From Prevotellaceae bacterium (lineage in GTDB: Bacteria > Bacteroidota > Bacteroidia > Bacteroidales > UBA932), in NCBI GenBank assembly GCA_031278135.1, contig JAITKY010000093.1, forward strand, positions 1-8,427: 8,427 nucleotides of DNA, in the 5' to 3' direction. Below the pieces are notes generated by a model, which was not told the DNA's origin, ran no database searches, and saw nothing but the letters and a program-made list of their open reading frames with translations. Positions 6,232 through 8,427 of this stretch are shown piece by piece. The first letter of the stretch is position 1. Each line of letters begins with the position of its first letter. Made by a program: the position numbers and the translations under genes.

Positions 6232-7610
6232 TTTTCGTCGGGAGAATGGGGATAACGTATTGTCGGACCGCATGATATCATATCCCATTCGGGATAGATT
6301 CCTCCAAGCAATCCACATTCCAGGCCTGCGTGAATGGCTTTCACTGCGGGTTCAACGCCATACATGTCGCTGTATATCTTTTTCATTTTCGAAAGAATCA
6401 GCGAATCGGGATTGGGATTCCATCCCGGATAACTTCCTGAAAATACGCTCTCTGCGCCTGCCAAAGTAAACACGGATTCCTCCATCGAAGCCAAATTTTC
6501 CTTAGCCGAATCGACCGAACTGCGTATCAGGCACGAAATTTTGATTTCTCCATTTTCGGATTTGACAATTGCAAGATTCGTCGATGTCTCGACCAGACCA
6601 GAAACAGTGTTGCTCATACGTATAACCGCATTGGGACAGGCATTTATGGCGTTAATCAGTCGCAACTGCACATCTTTTTCGATGATTGTGTTTGTCGGCT
6701 CTGTTGTTTCCAAAACGATTTTCAATTCTGGTTCTGTCGTTTGCAACTCGGCCTTTACAAGTTTTTCGATGTTGGAAACAGCCAACGCAAGCGCCGCCGT
6801 TTTATTCGAAGGTACGACTACTATTGCAAAAGCATCACGCGGGATAGCATTCCGGGCGTTTCCTCCTTCGACATGCGACAAATACACATCATTTGCAATA
6901 GACTTTAACACACGGAATAACACCTTGTTAGCGTTTCCGCGACCAAGAATTATGTCGATTCCCGAATGACCGCCTTTCATGTTTGTGACGGAAATCTTAT
7001 ATGTCTCGCCGACAGGGGCTTGTTGTCCGGCATACTTAAACGTAAAGGTAGCGTCAAGTCCGCCGGCGCAACCAACGTAAAGTTCGCCTTCGTCCTCCGA
7101 ATCCAGATTAATCAGTATCTTACCTTTTAATAATCCCGGTTTCAGGTTTTGTGCTCCGACCATTCCTTTTTCTTCATTGATGGTAAACAAAGCCTCTATT
7201 GGTCCGTGTTTCAGGGTTTTAGATTCGAGAATAGCCATAGTGGCAGCCACTCCGATACCATTGTCAGCGCCAAGTGTCGTACCATCGGCAGTAACCCAAT
7301 CGCTATCAATATAGGCGATTATAGGATCATTTTCGAAATCGTGTTCTTTTTCTTTGTTCTGTTGCGGAACCATGTCGAGATGTGTTTGGAGAATTACACC
7401 GGGAATATTTTCTCTGTCCGGTGTAGCCGGTTTGCGGATGATAACATTGCCGACTTCATCTTTGGATGTTTCCAATCCAAGTTTTTTGCCGAAGTTATAG
7501 ACGAAATCAACCGCTTTTTGTTCTGCTTCCGAAGGTCGCGGAACCTGTGTGAGATCATAAAAATGTCTCCACACTTCATTGGGTTTCAATTCTTTAATAT
7601 CTTTATTCAT
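6228..7610 (-). CDS. pepD: Cytosol nonspecific dipeptidase (aminoacyl-histidine dipeptidase), C-terminus frameshifted
   Basis: This M20C-family di-zinc peptidase hydrolyses Xaa-His and other dipeptides in the cytoplasm. 460 residues are read before a TGA. All expected metal or catalytic residues are visible: H77 and D79 in QTHLDM, D116 in GADNG, E146/E147 in NEEKG, D170 in LDSEDEG, and H455 in YPHSPDE. H215 in KGGHSG marks the lid/dimer domain (about 185-390). The frame ends seven residues after Y453, just past the last metal ligand; the remaining 20 codons lie in another frame (6169-6231). If the deletion is real, the enzyme lacks its C-terminal helix but keeps all ligands, so activity is uncertain. 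The start is supported by family alignment (LKPNEVWRHFYDLTQVPRPS) and by a TACCTTTG motif 39 bp upstream. Confidence 0.92.
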   Translation of the reverse strand: MNKDIKELKPNEVWRHFYDLTQVPRPSEAEQKAVDFVYNFGKKLGLETSKDEVGNVIIRKPATPDRENIPGVILQTHLDMVPQQNKEKEHDFENDPIIAYIDSDWVTADGTTLGADNGIGVAATMAILESKTLKHGPIEALFTINEEKGMVGAQNLKPGLLKGKILINLDSEDEGELYVGCAGGLDATFTFKYAGQQAPVGETYKISVTNMKGGHSGIDIILGRGNANKVLFRVLKSIANDVYLSHVEGGNARNAIPRDAFAIVVVPSNKTAALALAVSNIEKLVKAELQTTEPELKIVLETTEPTNTIIEKDVQLRLINAINACPNAVIRMSNTVSGLVETSTNLAIVKSENGEIKISCLIRSSVDSAKENLASMEESVFTLAGAESVFSGSYPGWNPNPDSLILSKMKKIYSDMYGVEPAVKAIHAGLECGLLGGIYPEWDMISCGPTIRYPHSPDEK

Positions 7611-7648
7611 ATCAATAATTTATATGTTTATAATACTCGAATAAAATG

Positions 7649-7656
7649 CAAAGGTA
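7649..7656 (-). promoter_or_regulatory. Putative -7 promoter element of pepD
   Basis: The minus strand reads TACCTTTG, matching TAnnTTTG, and would give a leader of about 33 nt to the pepD ATG. The -33 region is poor; only a TG lies about 20 bp upstream. Confidence 0.5.
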
Positions 7657-7750
7657 AGTAAACATCGAATAATTTACATTAATAAAAGTTAATTTATACT
7701 AAAAGAAATTGATTAATTGCTTTATTGCTGATAATCCGCATATTACTGTC

Positions 7751-7758
7751 CAAAGATA
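7751..7758 (-). promoter_or_regulatory. Second minus-strand -7 motif next to a palindrome
   Basis: The minus strand reads an exact TATCTTTG. No TTG is found at the usual -33 distance. The palindrome at 7780-7805 begins 21 bp upstream, across the -30 to -50 zone. It could be an alternative, regulated pepD promoter with a leader of about 135 nt, or a chance match. Confidence 0.3.
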
Positions 7759-7779
7759 AATGGTTACAGGTTATCTGTC

Positions 7780-7805
7780 CTTTTGTTTACATTTGTAAAC
7801 AAAAG
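7780..7805. promoter_or_regulatory. Perfect 11-bp-arm palindrome, candidate repressor operator
   Basis: The arms CTTTTGTTTAC (7780-7790) and GTAAACAAAAG (7795-7805) are perfect inverse complements around ATTT. The centre reads TACATTTGTA, which fits the TACAnnTGTA core of BlaI/MecI/CopY-family operators. Neither strand has a T-run after the stem, so a terminator is unlikely. It lies between divergent promoter motifs. The cognate regulator is not in the window. Confidence 0.45.
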
Positions 7806-7825
7806 AGTGATAAAATCAATGTTCG

Positions 7826-7861
7826 AAATTGTGTAATCTGAAAAAATTGTGTAATCTGAAA
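7826..7861. repeat. 18-bp direct tandem duplication
   Basis: AAATTGTGTAATCTGAAA occurs back to back at 7826-7843 and 7844-7861 without mismatch. It lies just upstream of the acetyltransferase promoter motif. Whether it is a duplicated binding site or replication slippage cannot be told. Confidence 0.7.
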
Positions 7862-7895
7862 ATTTAATTTAATTTATGTGTTCATGAAAAAGTGT

Positions 7896-7903
7896 TATCT
7901 TTG
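7896..7903 (+). promoter_or_regulatory. Putative -7 promoter element of the acetyltransferase gene
   Basis: The plus strand reads an exact TATCTTTG. The upstream -33 region is weak, with only TG around 7877-7880. Transcription would begin near 7910, leaving about 59 nt before the GTG start at 7969, enough to include the 15-codon leader frame. Confidence 0.5.
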
Positions 7904-7924
7904 CCCTCAATTAGAATCATAATA

Positions 7925-7972
7925 ATGATAAAAAAAGGTATTATATTATTAATTATAAGCGGATTATTGTGA
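7925..7972 (+). CDS. Possible 15-residue leader peptide overlapping the acetyltransferase start
   Basis: ATG at 7925 opens MIKKGIILLIISGLL, ending in TGA at 7970-7972 that overlaps the downstream GTG start (GTGA). It is the first ATG of the predicted transcript. The peptide looks like the front of a signal sequence. It may couple translation to the acetyltransferase, be a relic of a lost exported gene, or be coincidence. No homology is claimed. Confidence 0.25.
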   Translation: MIKKGIILLIISGLL

Positions 7973-8427
7973 ATAATTTATTAAATGAAACAGGAAACAG
8001 AGAATTGGAAAAATGCCTGAACGGAGAGTGGTATGATTGTCATGCTCAAATATTTGTGGAATTAAAGGCGAAAACTCGAAAGTTGTTATCACAGTATAAC
8101 GCATTACCGTACAATGATAATAGTGCAAGATATAGTCTTTTGAAAAAAATGCTCGGTAGCGTCGGCACGAATGTTTCTGTGGGCAACCCTTTTATATGCG
8201 ACTATGGACAAAATATTCATATTGGCGACAATGTATCTGTAAATATGAATTGTACATTTGTGGATTGTAATAAAATAACAATAGAAAATAACGTATTGAT
8301 TGCTTCTAATGTGCAGATATATACTGCTGCTCATCCCATTGAATTAAATGATAGATTAACACCGAATTGGAGCGAAGGAAACCCTGAATATTTTTGCCGT
8401 ACTTTTGCTCTTCCGGTTACCATAGAA
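7969..8427 (+). CDS. Maltose/NodL-type sugar O-acetyltransferase, 3' end cut by window edge
   Basis: A left-handed beta-helix (hexapeptide repeat) acetyltransferase that transfers acetyl from acetyl-CoA to a sugar hydroxyl; cytoplasmic trimer in characterised members. 153 codons are present and no stop is reached; family length of about 185-205 suggests some 40 codons are missing. The N-terminal Mac domain shows LNGEWYDCHAQIF (17-29). NPFICDYGQNIHIGDNV (73-89) and NMNCTFVDCNKITI (92-105) are the hallmark coils. H122 in YTAAHPIE is the expected catalytic base. The start GTG (7969-7971) is the only standard start between an in-frame TAG (7912-7914) and the conserved domain, where the next in-frame ATG falls at codon 61. 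The actual sugar (maltose, galactoside, Nod-factor-like or surface glycan) cannot be read from sequence. Confidence 0.88.
   Translation, partial: MNNLLNETGNRELEKCLNGEWYDCHAQIFVELKAKTRKLLSQYNALPYNDNSARYSLLKKMLGSVGTNVSVGNPFICDYGQNIHIGDNVSVNMNCTFVDCNKITIENNVLIASNVQIYTAAHPIELNDRLTPNWSEGNPEYFCRTFALPVTIE

Larger units (their letters stand above)
7611..7968. other. Divergent control region between pepD and the acetyltransferase gene
   Basis: No gene of useful length lies in these 358 bp. The region holds two minus-strand -7 motifs (7649-7656 and 7751-7758), one plus-strand -7 motif (7896-7903), a palindrome (7780-7805), an 18-bp direct duplication (7826-7861) and a 15-codon leader frame (7925-7972). 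It is strongly AT-rich. Confidence 0.7.

Noticed and set aside
6228..6236. Programmed -1 frameshift site in pepD
   Set aside because: C-GAA-AAG does not permit good tandem re-pairing and no downstream stimulatory structure was seen; an indel is simpler.
7149..7661. Plus-strand 170-codon frame antisense to pepD
   Set aside because: It is the complement of a well-supported coding sequence and shows no recognisable motif.
8104..8334. Minus-strand 76-codon frame antisense to the acetyltransferase
   Set aside because: The plus strand encodes clear hexapeptide-repeat and catalytic motifs over this stretch.

Overview
The window reads as a chromosomal segment of a member of the Bacteroidota (Bacteroidetes), probably in or near the Bacteroidales. 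Three things point there. A PorP/SprF-family type IX secretion protein is present. An HU gene, a tiny Lys/Arg-rich ribosomal-type protein and RNase G lie side by side, as I recall for this phylum. Gene starts lack Shine-Dalgarno sequences and are preceded by the phylum's -7 promoter motif TAnnTTTG (exact TATCTTTG three times, TACCTTTG and TATTTTTG once each). The DNA is AT-rich, especially between genes.

Layout. Positions 1-504 hold no convincing gene. They contain a short tandem repeat (1-65) and then a nested array of palindromic CACAGAT/ATCTGTG modules (103-460), in which each of five units carries an exact DnaA-box 9-mer. Six genes follow on the minus strand: an exported TPR-repeat protein (505-2514); ribonuclease G (2845-4398); a 30-residue basic protein of the ribosomal bL38 type (4507-4599); an HU-family DNA-binding protein (4605-4892); a PorP/SprF-family outer-membrane protein (5107-6120); and the M20 dipeptidase PepD (6228-7610). 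The pepD frame stops early through an apparent one-base deletion, and its last 20 codons are intact in the neighbouring frame (6169-6231). A control region of about 360 bp (7611-7968) separates pepD from a plus-strand gene for a maltose/NodL-type sugar O-acetyltransferase, which runs off the right edge. This region has divergent promoter motifs, a near-perfect palindrome with a BlaI/MecI-type core, and an 18-bp duplication.

How the genes fit together. HU, the small basic protein and RNase G form a nucleic-acid-handling cluster: nucleoid compaction, ribosome, and rRNA/mRNA processing. HU and the small protein are 5 bp apart, and a hairpin before rng could let rng be expressed at a lower level. 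The TPR protein and the PorP-like protein are both exported and serve the cell envelope. pepD and porP may be co-transcribed, because only 48 bp separate the restored pepD stop from the porP start. No phage, transposase, CRISPR, tRNA or rRNA was recognised. The most unusual points are the DnaA-box-bearing palindromic array, the pepD frameshift, the 30-codon gene and the palindrome at 7780-7805.
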